From a virus, in the IMG/VR virus record IMGVR_UViG_3300009408_000020, positions 1 through 37,180 of that record: a DNA stretch of 37,180 bases; one strand, given 5' to 3'. Shown piece after piece: positions 1 through 8,152 of the stretch. The position numbers were made by a program, and so were the translations under genes. The notes beneath the pieces are model-generated. The model saw nothing but the letters and a program-made list of their open reading frames with translations, was not told where the DNA came from and made no database searches. Within the stretch, counting starts at the first letter, position 1; each line of letters begins with the position of its first letter.

Positions 1-1
1 G

Positions 2-43
2 TACCCAGTGTATAAAGCAAAGGGGCTAATACCCGACTTGTGA
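2..43 (+). CDS. Possible C-terminal end of an upstream gene (partial)
   Basis: The second frame is open from the left edge and reads YPVYKAKGLIPDL before a TGA stop. The composition looks protein-like, but only 13 residues are visible, so it could be chance. No function can be given. If TGA were read through, a TAG stop follows one sense codon later. The stretch from 44 to 88 has no gene and ends in the ribosome binding site of the next one. Confidence 0.3.
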   Translation, partial: YPVYKAKGLIPDL

Positions 44-88
44 GTGTAGTATCACTGACATAGTAGTAATATTAAATAAAAAGGAAAA

Positions 89-370
89 ATGATGAGTGTA
101 GAAAGCGACAGATTTGTAACTAGAGTACAAGATAACCGTGGAAAAATTAAGTCCCAAAGGCATTTAGATATGTTACATACAATTTGCCTAATGGGTAGTG
201 ATGCAAGTAAAGCTCAAGCTGAGCATAAAAAGATGCTTGGCATTGCTTTTATTGAGTCGGTAGTTGTACAGTTAAGTGAAGTAGAACAAGAAATGTTTTG
301 GGAAGACTTTATGGACTCACCAAATCAAAAAATAACAGATGCTAGGCTACTTCTTTTGAGGTATGTTTAG
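89..370 (+). CDS. Hypothetical protein, 93 aa
   Basis: This is a small, soluble, charged protein that I do not recognise. It is predicted to be mostly helical and has no membrane segment or metal motif. The start is an ATG-ATG pair preceded by AAAAGGAAAA, a good ribosome binding site. It lies just upstream of the MoxR/VWA pair and on the same strand. A naive longest reading of the next gene would overlap it by 8 nt, but the likely true start of that gene leaves a short gap. It is probably co-transcribed with the ATPase pair, which is the only clue to its role. Confidence 0.7.
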   Translation: MMSVESDRFVTRVQDNRGKIKSQRHLDMLHTICLMGSDASKAQAEHKKMLGIAFIESVVVQLSEVEQEMFWEDFMDSPNQKITDARLLLLRYV

Positions 371-392
371 TGAATTTAAACAGGAGTATATG

Positions 393-1778
393 ATGGAACC
401 ATTAGATACAAGTGAAGTAACAGAAATAAAAAACGCAGCAATAGGAGGTCTTAAAACATTTGCAGATGTAAAGACAGATTATGGAGTAGTATTAATACAA
501 GGCAAGTTGTATTATGGGTGTCACTTACGTGGTACACTTACAGAAAAAAGCAAGACAGCATTTAGTGTACTGTCTTCTTCAATTGATGATGTAGCTGATG
601 TTAAACTAGATACTTTTATCTTTGGTCAACTACAAGATGATAAACTTACTTTAGCAGAAATTGAAGCTGCTGAGTTGTATGATTGGTTCTTTAACTCAAG
701 TGCTTCAGCAACACTACCTGCTTTGTCGAAAGATGTAAAAGCAATTGTATTGAAAGATATTAATAAATGGAAAGGTATGTTTGATGGTCTTAAGGGCAGT
801 TATGGTACTTTTTCCCCTATGTCAACATTGTCTGATGAGTTAACACAAGTAGTTATTTCAAGTAACCAGTATACAGAAATGTGTAGTCAGTTGGAAACAC
901 TCGGTACACAATTAGCTACTGAATTAGCTAAAATTAAAAAAGAACTACAGGGTATTGGACTTGATGGATTTATTGAAAGATATGCATTTAAAGAGCATGT
1001 ACTTGTATCTGGTCCAAGTGGTGCATCTAAAACATACACTGTTGATAAATATGTACGTGAAAATGGTCATACTAAAGAGTTTATTGCTGGTCATGAAGCT
1101 ATTGAGTCAACTGACTTACTTGGTTACCCTATTCGTCATATTGATGGTTCATTTGTATGGATGGATGGTCCACTTACTGCTGCATTTAGAAATGCTATGG
1201 TTGAAAAAACTGTATTATTCATTGATGAACTTTTACGTATACCATCTAAAGAACTTAACATTCTTGTAGGTGCATTGACACCAAATTCAAATGGTGAGTT
1301 CGTTCTTAGAACCAATAGACTTGTAGACATTGAGCATGGTATTGGTAAATCAGAAACTTTAGTTGTACCTGTGGCAAACCTATGGGTAGTTGGTACTACA
1401 AATATGGGTGGTAACTATGATGTAAATGAAATGGACCTTGCATTAAATGACCGTTTTATGATTACTGATGTAACTATTGAGCAAGATACAATTGATATTA
1501 TTATACAAGCTTCAGATAGTAACAGCCTTGGTGAAATGATACAAAATAAGCTATCTAAACTATTCCAATTAGTTAATAGTCTGGTTGCTGCACAAGAGCT
1601 TACTTATAATATGAATATTCGTCATATTACTAAAGTACTCAGAAATACTGAAGATGTAAAACATATCAAATCTTACTTGCAGGACTTGGCTCCTCAAATT
1701 TGTAGTCGTACTACAGAAGGTAAATTAAATGCATCTGAGTATCAAATCTATAGAGATACTGTAGACTCTATATTCTAA
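393..1778 (+). CDS. MoxR-type AAA+ ATPase (N4 gp24-like)
   Basis: This is an AAA+ ATPase of the MoxR/CbbQ class; such proteins act as remodelling machines with a VWA-domain partner. Numbered from the chosen start, the Walker A is GPSGASKT at 207-214, Walker B is VLFIDEL with D278/E279, and the sensor-1 segment is VVGTTN ending at N337. An N-terminal region of about 200 residues precedes the ATPase module and is partly helical. The frame is open from 363, but AGGAG at 382-386 sits 6 nt before the ATG at 393 (3 nt before the ATG at 390), so I take 393. The VWA gene follows 10 nt downstream. N4 has the same pair as gp24/gp25; its role in the phage is unknown to me. Family assignment is firm, function is inferred. 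Confidence 0.85.
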   Translation: MEPLDTSEVTEIKNAAIGGLKTFADVKTDYGVVLIQGKLYYGCHLRGTLTEKSKTAFSVLSSSIDDVADVKLDTFIFGQLQDDKLTLAEIEAAELYDWFFNSSASATLPALSKDVKAIVLKDINKWKGMFDGLKGSYGTFSPMSTLSDELTQVVISSNQYTEMCSQLETLGTQLATELAKIKKELQGIGLDGFIERYAFKEHVLVSGPSGASKTYTVDKYVRENGHTKEFIAGHEAIESTDLLGYPIRHIDGSFVWMDGPLTAAFRNAMVEKTVLFIDELLRIPSKELNILVGALTPNSNGEFVLRTNRLVDIEHGIGKSETLVVPVANLWVVGTTNMGGNYDVNEMDLALNDRFMITDVTIEQDTIDIIIQASDSNSLGEMIQNKLSKLFQLVNSLVAAQELTYNMNIRHITKVLRNTEDVKHIKSYLQDLAPQICSRTTEGKLNASEYQIYRDTVDSIF

Positions 1779-1788
1779 AGGTTATATT

Positions 1789-3078
1789 ATGGAAGAAATA
1801 AACGAACAGAAAATGTTGTTCCAATCAGCAATACGTAAAAAGATATTTGCTGATTCAGAGCTTATGAAAGAATCATTACAGAATTCTAATTTTGTAGTTT
1901 CTAAACAATTTCCTACTCAAGTAATTATAATTGATGACAGACGTTATGTACGTGTAAATGAAGCAGACATTCATGAAGATTCTATTGATTCTTTACTATC
2001 TACTATGTTAGGTATTGATGAATTTAGAGATGAAGATATTGACTTAAATACGGTTTTACAAAAATCTATTAAGTTAAATCGTGAAATGGATGCAGTTGAT
2101 TGTACTAAAAATTTAATTGAGGTTGATGACTTCCAAAATATTACAAATTTAGATACAATTCCCATCCAAAAACAGATTATCGCTGTAACGGAAGAGGATA
2201 AGGAAAAAGAACGTGGCGAAACTAAGCAGGATGAGGAAGACGGTGGGGATGTGACAGAGCAAGCTAAACGTATGTCAAATGCTATGGATGCTTCTAACTC
2301 ACCTACAGATGATGCAGAGGGACCACAAATGTCTTACCAAGTAGAGCAGGAGTTAGAACAAACACTAGCCGAGGTTAAAATGCATAAGGGTAAATCCTAC
2401 TTTAGTTCAGATGAGTCAATGTTTAACCTAGAGGAACTCAATGAGCTAAAAAAGCAGGCTAATGTATTACTTAAAGCTTTCAGAGGAGCTAAAGGTAAAA
2501 CTAAACGTCTTTCACCCTCAAAGCGTATTTCTGCAAGAGATATGTCTATGGATAAAGATAAAGTGTATATCTCAAAGTTTACAGGGCAAGGTAAATTTAT
2601 TAACATGAATTTTCTAATTGATTGCTCTGGTTCTATGCACGGTTACCCTATAAGAAACGCAGTTGCTATTGCATATATCTTTAACCAACTAGCAAAGGCA
2701 GGACATGTAAAAATGACTATCTTATATAGTGAGTCCAGTCATAATCATAAAATTGTATTACCTGTTGAAGATTCTGAAATACTAGGATTATATTTAACTG
2801 GAGGTAGTGAAGGATTAACTAGAACTATCAATCAGCACGTAGACTGTATTAAAAATACAAATATGATTTGTTTAACAGATGGTAATTTAGCTGATGAAGG
2901 TATTGATAAGAAATTCTGGGATAAGAACAGAATTGTCAGTACAGGCGTATATGTAAATAAAAAAGCCAAGAAACTGACTGAATACACAGGAAGTCTAAGT
3001 AAATGGTTCAATCATTCAATCGTAAGAAAAGATGTAACTGAACTCATTCAAGCCCTAGTAAGAATAGGATTAAAATAA
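1789..3078 (+). CDS. VWA-domain protein (N4 gp25-like), partner of the MoxR ATPase
   Basis: A 429-aa protein with a C-terminal von Willebrand factor A domain. The metal-ion-dependent adhesion site is visible as DCSGS at 278-282, preceded by the hydrophobic strand MNFLI, with a later LTDGN segment fitting the third MIDAS loop. The middle of the protein, around residues 130-175, is a highly charged, Glu/Asp/Lys-rich linker. MoxR ATPases and VWA proteins commonly work as a pair in which the ATPase loads or remodels a target held by the VWA protein. AAAGGTTATATT before the ATG is a suitable ribosome binding site. The substrate is not evident from the sequence. Confidence 0.85.
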   Translation: MEEINEQKMLFQSAIRKKIFADSELMKESLQNSNFVVSKQFPTQVIIIDDRRYVRVNEADIHEDSIDSLLSTMLGIDEFRDEDIDLNTVLQKSIKLNREMDAVDCTKNLIEVDDFQNITNLDTIPIQKQIIAVTEEDKEKERGETKQDEEDGGDVTEQAKRMSNAMDASNSPTDDAEGPQMSYQVEQELEQTLAEVKMHKGKSYFSSDESMFNLEELNELKKQANVLLKAFRGAKGKTKRLSPSKRISARDMSMDKDKVYISKFTGQGKFINMNFLIDCSGSMHGYPIRNAVAIAYIFNQLAKAGHVKMTILYSESSHNHKIVLPVEDSEILGLYLTGGSEGLTRTINQHVDCIKNTNMICLTDGNLADEGIDKKFWDKNRIVSTGVYVNKKAKKLTEYTGSLSKWFNHSIVRKDVTELIQALVRIGLK

Positions 3079-3090
3079 AAAGGAGATAAT

Positions 3091-5238
3091 ATGGATTTTA
3101 GTAGTTTAAAGCATTTTGAACCAAGTGAACAACTAGTCACTGTGCTTAAGAACAAAAATCAATCTAGTGAAAATTTATTCTTTAGAGTAATGGTTGCATA
3201 CTACTTCACGAAAGTGTCGAGTATCATGCGTTGTTCTATCAAGACTTTAGATAGAGGTGTAATACCAACAAATATGTATGCTCTAAACTTAGCTACCTCA
3301 GGGTTTGGTAAGGGTAGAAGTATTAACATCATTGAGAATGATATTCTTAGTGGTTTCAAAAACAGATTTATGGACGACACATTACCTAAGATTGCTGATA
3401 AAAATTTAGCTAAGATTGCAATTGCGAGAGCGACAAAACTGGGTGTTGACCCAGATGAAATGTATACGAAGATACTATCTGAATATGCAAATACAGGTGC
3501 TTACCTATTTAACTTTGACTCAGGTACAAGTCCTGCTGTTAAACAATTACGTCACCAATTACTTTTAGCTGGTGCAGGTTCTATTAACCTTGAAATGGAT
3601 GAGGTTGGAGCCAACTTTAGTAACAATCTTGAAGTACTTAATACTTTTATTGAGCTGTATGATGTAGGTAAAGTTAAACCTAAGATTACTAAATCAACAA
3701 AAGAAAATGTTCGTAATGAAGATATTACTGGGGCAACTCCTGCTAACTTACTCTTATTTGGTACACCAAGTAAACTTTTAGATGGTGGAAGAACAGAAGC
3801 AGAGTTCTATGATATGTTGGATATGGGTTATGCTCGTAGACTACTATTTAGTTATGTTTCTAAAACTGAAACTAATACAGGTATGTCTGCAGAAGACTTA
3901 TTTGATTTAATGACTGATACATCTACTGACTTATTTATTAAAGGTCTACATGATGAGTTAGAGGACTTAGCTGAAGAGAAGTACTTTGATAAACAGCTAT
4001 TTATTGATAAGCCAACGACTATTGAGTTAATTAAGTATCAACAATACTGTCAAGAGAGAGCCAAAGATATGAGAGAACATCAAGAGATGGAAAAAGCAGA
4101 GATGACACACCGTTATTTCAAGACTTTAAAACTCGCTGGTGCTTATGCATTCATTGATAAATCTCCTGACGTAACTTTGTTACATATACAAGCAGCTATG
4201 AAACTTGTTGAAGAGTCTGGCTTAGCATTTGAGTCAATACTTAAACGTGAGAAACCTTATGTAAAATTAGCTAAATATGTAGCAGATGTTGAAAAGGAAG
4301 TTACTCATGTTGATTTAGTGGAAGACTTACCATTCTATAAAGGTTCTGAGAGCCAAAAAAGAGACTTACTTAACCTCGCCATTGCTTATGGGTACCGTAA
4401 TAATATCATTATTAAGAAATCCTATGTAGATGGAATTGAATTTCTCAAGGGTGAGTCACTACCTGAAACTGATTTAGGTAAATTGACAGTGTCTGCAAGT
4501 AAGGGTATTGCGTCTGGTTATGGTCATGATGTTGTATCATTTGAACAACTGAAAGACTTTGTTACTATGCCTGGGTTACATTTTACTACCCACCACTGGC
4601 AAGATGGTAATCGTAATAAATCTAATCTTATACCTGGTTTTAATCTAGTAGTCCTGGATATTGACCATGGTATTAAGCTAGACATTGCTAGAGGTTTACT
4701 GGAGGATTATACATATATTATGTATACCACTAAACGCCACACAGAGCAAGATAACCGTTTTAGAATTGTTCTTCCACTGTCTCATACTATTAGTCTTGGT
4801 TCAGATGAATATAGTAAGTTTATGGAAAACGTATTTAGTTGGTTACCTTTTGAAGCAGATGAAGCAACAAAAGATGTAGCACGTAAATGGATGACAAATC
4901 CAGGTGAAGTACATTCTAATGATGGAAAATTATTAGATGCTATGCAATTTATACCACAAACTAAGAAATCAGAAGAGATGACACTTAGGCGACAACAAGT
5001 TAGTTCAATGTCAAATCTTCAAGCGTGGTTCTTCCGTAAAATTGGTGAGGGTAACAGAAATAATATATTACTTAAATATGGGCATGTGCTTATAGATAAT
5101 GGTTATGATATTGATTCTGTACGTAATGCTGTTATTGATTTTAATAATAAGGTTACAGAACCTCTCCCTGAGGAAGAAATACACCGTACTCTAATGATTA
5201 CTATTACTAAGCGTATGGCTGAGTTAGGTAAACTTTAA
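3091..5238 (+). CDS. Two-domain replication primase: N-terminal ATPase-like, C-terminal AEP primase (N4 gp43-like)
   Basis: The C-terminal part carries archaeo-eukaryotic primase motifs: VVLDIDHG with D523 and D525 (motif I), TTKRH with H550 followed by DNRFRIVLPL (motif II), and FEADEATKD with D590/D595 (motif III). A helical PriCT-like domain follows at about 660-705 (RNNILLKYGHVLIDNGYD then LPEEEIHRTL). The N-terminal 450 residues resemble the DUF3987/helicase-like partner of phage primases, but the P-loop is degenerate: SGFGKGRS at 70-77 in place of GxxxxGKS/T. Its length of 715 aa fits N4 gp43. It leads the replication cluster (ATPase, SSB, RusA). It probably makes primers for phage DNA replication; whether the N-terminal part hydrolyses ATP is open. 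Confidence 0.85.
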   Translation: MDFSSLKHFEPSEQLVTVLKNKNQSSENLFFRVMVAYYFTKVSSIMRCSIKTLDRGVIPTNMYALNLATSGFGKGRSINIIENDILSGFKNRFMDDTLPKIADKNLAKIAIARATKLGVDPDEMYTKILSEYANTGAYLFNFDSGTSPAVKQLRHQLLLAGAGSINLEMDEVGANFSNNLEVLNTFIELYDVGKVKPKITKSTKENVRNEDITGATPANLLLFGTPSKLLDGGRTEAEFYDMLDMGYARRLLFSYVSKTETNTGMSAEDLFDLMTDTSTDLFIKGLHDELEDLAEEKYFDKQLFIDKPTTIELIKYQQYCQERAKDMREHQEMEKAEMTHRYFKTLKLAGAYAFIDKSPDVTLLHIQAAMKLVEESGLAFESILKREKPYVKLAKYVADVEKEVTHVDLVEDLPFYKGSESQKRDLLNLAIAYGYRNNIIIKKSYVDGIEFLKGESLPETDLGKLTVSASKGIASGYGHDVVSFEQLKDFVTMPGLHFTTHHWQDGNRNKSNLIPGFNLVVLDIDHGIKLDIARGLLEDYTYIMYTTKRHTEQDNRFRIVLPLSHTISLGSDEYSKFMENVFSWLPFEADEATKDVARKWMTNPGEVHSNDGKLLDAMQFIPQTKKSEEMTLRRQQVSSMSNLQAWFFRKIGEGNRNNILLKYGHVLIDNGYDIDSVRNAVIDFNNKVTEPLPEEEIHRTLMITITKRMAELGKL

Positions 5239-5307
5239 TACCTATGGACCAATATACTTGACTGTCCTTAAAAAAGCTAGTAAATTTTATAAACCTAAAG
5301 GAGCAAT

Positions 5308-6039
5308 ATGTCTACAGAAACAGTTAATGACGATTTAGTCTTAATATCTGGAGCATCTGCCACTGGTAAGTCGGCTAGTCTAATGAACATAGCAAACCCA
5401 GAAGGGGTAATGTACCTTAATTGTGAGAGCAATAAGAAGTTACCTTTTAAGAGTAAATTTATGGAACTTACTATAATTGACCCTTACCAAGTATATGAAG
5501 CGTTTGACCATGCAGAAACTCTGCCTGAAGTACATACGATTGTTGTTGATACTTCAACTTATCTAATGGATATGTTTGAAACACAATATATTATTGGTTC
5601 GGCTAATGGACAAAAAGCTTGGGGTGATTATGCACAATACTTTAAAAGATTGATGCAGTTCTACGTAGCCAAGTCTACTAAAAATGTTATCGTTTTGGCT
5701 CACACTAAACAAGTGATGAATGAAGCTGAAATGGTACTTGAAACTAAAGTTCCTGTTAAAGGTGCTTTAAACAATAATGGTATTGAAAGTTATTTCAGTA
5801 CAGTTATTTCGTGCAAGAAAATGCCCCTCAATAAATTGAAAGATTTCCAGAGTGAATTGCTAACGATTACTGAAGAAGAGGAAATGTTAGGTTACAAACA
5901 TGTATTCCAAACTCGTTTAACTAAAGATACGGTCAATGAGCGTATGAGAAGTTCAATGGGAATGTGGTCCATCAAAGAAACTTACATTGATAACAATGCA
6001 CAGTTAGTGATTAACCGACTTCACGAATTCTATGACTAA
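5308..6039 (+). CDS. RecA-like P-loop ATPase, AAA_24/Sak4-like (N4 gp44 position)
   Basis: A compact 243-aa RecA-fold NTPase. Walker A is GASATGKS at 15-22 and Walker B is IVVDTST with D81. The following AWGDYAQYFKRLM and NVIVLAHTK segments are typical of the AAA_24 family, which includes Sak4-type single-strand annealing and recombination proteins. Sak4 proteins usually act with an SSB, and here the next gene is the SSB-like protein. AAAGGAGCAAT precedes the ATG, and a 69-nt gap separates it from the primase gene. It probably acts in recombination-dependent replication or repair. The specific Sak4 label is an inference from size and context; the ATPase class is clear. Confidence 0.8.
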   Translation: MSTETVNDDLVLISGASATGKSASLMNIANPEGVMYLNCESNKKLPFKSKFMELTIIDPYQVYEAFDHAETLPEVHTIVVDTSTYLMDMFETQYIIGSANGQKAWGDYAQYFKRLMQFYVAKSTKNVIVLAHTKQVMNEAEMVLETKVPVKGALNNNGIESYFSTVISCKKMPLNKLKDFQSELLTITEEEEMLGYKHVFQTRLTKDTVNERMRSSMGMWSIKETYIDNNAQLVINRLHEFYD

Positions 6040-6074
6040 ATAAGCACTCTCACGAGGTTTAAATTAGTAAGGTG

Positions 6075-6118
6075 ACTCATTTACTGAGTTTAACATTACA
6101 GAGGCTCCTAGAGCTTCT
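6075..6118 (+). promoter_or_regulatory. Two hairpins in the leader of the SSB-like gene
   Basis: The 108-nt gap before the SSB-like gene holds two stem-loops. The first pairs ACTCA (6075-6079) with TGAGT (6085-6089). The second pairs AGAGGCTC (6100-6107) with GAGCTTCT (6111-6118) around a 3-nt CTA loop, 8 pairs with one G-T. Neither is followed by a T-run, so a simple intrinsic terminator is unlikely. N4 virion polymerase promoters are hairpins with a 3-nt loop and a purine at the loop centre; here the centre is T on this strand (A on the other). It may instead be an mRNA-stability or autoregulatory element. Confidence 0.4.
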
Positions 6119-6147
6119 TACACACATAATCAAAAGGAAAATTTATT

Positions 6148-6873
6148 ATGGATTTATTTAAAAAAGACGCTTCAATTGAACAAGAAAAAGACACACTAGG
6201 CGGTGGTGGTTTCGTATGGGACACTGGACTTTATGACGTAGTTATTGACTCAGTGTACATGGACCAATCAAAAGGTGGGGCTTACTCACTCAACTTTGTA
6301 TTTAAAACTGCTGAAGGTAAAGAGTTAAGAAATACTCAATATGTAACATCTGGTGCTGCTAAAGGTACTCGTAACTACTATGAAAAAGATGGTAAGAAAC
6401 ACTATCTACCTGGATTTACTGCTGCAAATGATATTGCCGTTGCTGCAACTGGTAAAGAACTTTCTGCACTTGAGATGGAAGACAAAATCGTTGAGATTTA
6501 CGACTTTGACCTTAAGAAGAAAGTACCAACTACAAAACCTGTGTTCATGGAAATGATTGGTAAAACTTTTAAACTTGGTGTTCAAAAAGTTAAAGAGTAC
6601 AAAAATATCAAAAATGATGCTGGTGCATATGTCCCAGGTCCTGATATTAAAGAGTTCAATGAGGTAGCTAAATCATTTAACACTGATGGTCTTACTTCTG
6701 TGGAAGCTAAAGCTGGTATCACTGAACCAGCATTTGTTAGTAAATGGTTAGAACGTAATGGTGCTGACTTTGTTAAAGACAAAACTAAAGGTGTAACTCC
6801 TACTGCTGGTGGTGGAGCTTCAGGTATGCCTACTGCAGGTACTGGTGCTGCTCCTTCGTTATTTAACAAGTAA
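6148..6873 (+). CDS. Single-stranded DNA-binding protein, N4 gp45-like
   Basis: A 241-aa protein in the position of N4 SSB (gp45), directly after the AAA_24 ATPase and before the RusA-like gene. It has a Gly-rich start (LGGGGFVWDTGLYDVVID), then a beta-rich core that fits an OB-type fold seen in phage proteins of unknown-function families related to SSB. The C-terminal tail is Gly/Ala/Thr/Pro-rich and ends SLFNK, without the acidic tip of cellular SSB. In N4 the SSB also activates host RNA polymerase at late promoters, so this gene may link replication to transcription of the leftward block. Assignment rests on synteny, size and composition rather than on a diagnostic motif. Confidence 0.65.
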   Translation: MDLFKKDASIEQEKDTLGGGGFVWDTGLYDVVIDSVYMDQSKGGAYSLNFVFKTAEGKELRNTQYVTSGAAKGTRNYYEKDGKKHYLPGFTAANDIAVAATGKELSALEMEDKIVEIYDFDLKKKVPTTKPVFMEMIGKTFKLGVQKVKEYKNIKNDAGAYVPGPDIKEFNEVAKSFNTDGLTSVEAKAGITEPAFVSKWLERNGADFVKDKTKGVTPTAGGGASGMPTAGTGAAPSLFNK

Positions 6874-6878
6874 TAAAT

Positions 6879-7337
6879 GTGAAAGCCTTAGTGCTTCCCA
6901 TTTACTATACTAAGTATTACAAACGTGGAAAAACCATGAAGCGTAAAAACAAGGATGGTAAAGTCATAACTAAGGTTGTGATGGAGCATACATTCCTTGT
7001 TGGTATGAATTGGTATAGAAATTCTGACCCATTTACAAATAATGAGGTTAAGACTTGGTATGCTGAATTGATTACAAAACAGTTAGGTGAGAATCCAGAC
7101 TTGACTGAACCTTTTCAGTATACTTTAAACTTGAAGTTGTATTATTCTAACCCCAGTTGTGATGGCTCTAACATATTTGCCCTTATGGAGAAATATGCAC
7201 TAGATGCTTTGCAAAAGTTAGGTTGGGTAAAACAAGACAATGTGAAATTTCACATAGGTACAACTACTGAAGTAGTTGGAAAAGATAGTGGTAACCCTAG
7301 AGTTATTGCTGAAATAATAAGGAAATTAGATGACTAA
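6879..7337 (+). CDS. RusA-like Holliday junction resolvase
   Basis: A 152-aa protein with the pattern of the RusA family. The early LVGMNWYRNSDPFTNNEVK segment matches the RusA N-terminal strand-helix, and CDGSNIFALMEKYALDALQ followed by VKQDN matches the Asp-rich active-site region (RusA uses three Asp residues). The start is GTG: the overlapping ATG hits a stop at once, and LPIYYTKYYKRGK before the first internal ATG looks like genuine family sequence. The ribosome binding site is weak, so translation may depend on the SSB-like gene ending 5 nt upstream. It probably cuts branched DNA before packaging or during recombination. Confidence 0.7.
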   Translation: MKALVLPIYYTKYYKRGKTMKRKNKDGKVITKVVMEHTFLVGMNWYRNSDPFTNNEVKTWYAELITKQLGENPDLTEPFQYTLNLKLYYSNPSCDGSNIFALMEKYALDALQKLGWVKQDNVKFHIGTTTEVVGKDSGNPRVIAEIIRKLDD

Positions 7338-7692
7338 GTATAAAGAAATACTTATAACTCATGTAACTAGCTTAGATGAACAGTTACGTAAGGTTGTAAT
7401 GGAATTAGCTAATACAACTGATTTTGAAAAAGACAGAATAGATATTTTATCTCAGATGGGTCTTATTGGTAAATTCAATTCTGACTTGGGTGACATGCTT
7501 ATGAGTAGTATACCTAAAGAGGTAATCATTAAGTTTGTTCAGGAATCACCTGAAGATATATATCAGGTAGAAGTATTAAAAAGTACATCTAGCAAACCTG
7601 CAGGTAAGTCTGTGGACCCAATTACAGAACTAGCTAATCAACTTGAAAACTTAACTGCGGTTACTCGTGAACTAATAAAAGCTCAATCATGA
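7330..7692 (+). CDS. Hypothetical protein, 120 aa
   Basis: I do not recognise this protein. It is soluble and mostly helical, with a Ser/Lys/Gly/Pro-containing break near residues 84-95 and a C-terminal helix (ELANQLENLTAVTRELIK) that could be a short coiled coil. It overlaps the RusA-like gene by 8 nt and shares an ATGA with the next gene, so it belongs to a tightly coupled replication-region operon. Its stop is TGA, followed in frame by a second TGA and a TAG within five codons. Confidence 0.65.
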   Translation: MTKYKEILITHVTSLDEQLRKVVMELANTTDFEKDRIDILSQMGLIGKFNSDLGDMLMSSIPKEVIIKFVQESPEDIYQVEVLKSTSSKPAGKSVDPITELANQLENLTAVTRELIKAQS

Positions 7693-7946
7693 AGGTGATA
7701 TTAGAAGAAGCAGAGATTCAAGCTGCAGTTAAAGCATACATGGGTACTGATTATGCCGTCAAGGACATTAAAGTTGTTGTTGGTAGAGCTAGAAGTGCTA
7801 CACGTATTGAAGTTGAAGTTGAGAAAACTACTCAAATTACTACAACAGCTACTGTTACACCTAGTGTAACTGAACCAATAGAAGAAGTACCTGCTGAGGC
7901 TAAACAACACTCAGGTCCTATCTTCTCAAAAATTGAGGAAGAGTAA
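7689..7946 (+). CDS. Small conserved-type phage protein, 85 aa
   Basis: The first 50 residues (MKVILEEAEIQAAVKAYM, then VKDIKVVVGRARSATRIEVEV) have the layout of small phage proteins in which an N-terminal helix is followed by strands containing a GR motif and an ExE-type end. The rest is a Thr/Pro/Glu-rich tail ending in SKIEEE, probably disordered. It starts at an ATGA overlap with the previous gene. Function unknown; the resemblance is from memory of similar proteins and has not been tested. Confidence 0.65.
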   Translation: MKVILEEAEIQAAVKAYMGTDYAVKDIKVVVGRARSATRIEVEVEKTTQITTTATVTPSVTEPIEEVPAEAKQHSGPIFSKIEEE

Positions 7947-7947
7947 C

Positions 7948-8151
7948 ATGAATATTGAAAATACTGTAGACAATGAGTCAATTGTTAATCTCAAAACTCT
8001 GATGGATAAATGTATAGCTGAGATGAACTCTTATTTAGTGACTCCAACGAAAGCTAGAAGTTTACGTATCAGAAAAATGACTACACAAATTGGGAAGAAT
8101 GGTCAATTCCTTAGAGCTGAGCTTATTGCCTTAGATAAAGACGGGTACTAG
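7948..8151 (+). CDS. Small basic protein with histone Hc1-like pattern, 67 aa
   Basis: The helical segment around residues 30-60 (TPTKARSLRIRKMTTQIGK, then FLRAELIALDK) resembles the N-terminal helical domain of bacterial histone H1-like Hc1 proteins, which is also found in small phage proteins. A role in DNA binding or in working with the neighbouring replication and reductase genes is a guess. The frame is open from a TTG at 7933, but AGGAAG at 7936-7941 lies 6 nt before the ATG at 7948, so I start there. It ends in TAG one base before nrdA. Confidence 0.6.
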   Translation: MNIENTVDNESIVNLKTLMDKCIAEMNSYLVTPTKARSLRIRKMTTQIGKNGQFLRAELIALDKDGY

Positions 8152-8152
8152 T

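Noticed and set aside
363-392. Start of the MoxR gene at the ATG at 363
   Set aside because: It would overlap the previous gene and has no ribosome binding site, while AGGAG at 382-386 is ideally spaced from the ATG at 393.
7933-7947. TTG start for the 67-aa basic protein
   Set aside because: A GAGGAAGAG ribosome binding site lies between the TTG and the ATG at 7948, so the later start is much more likely.
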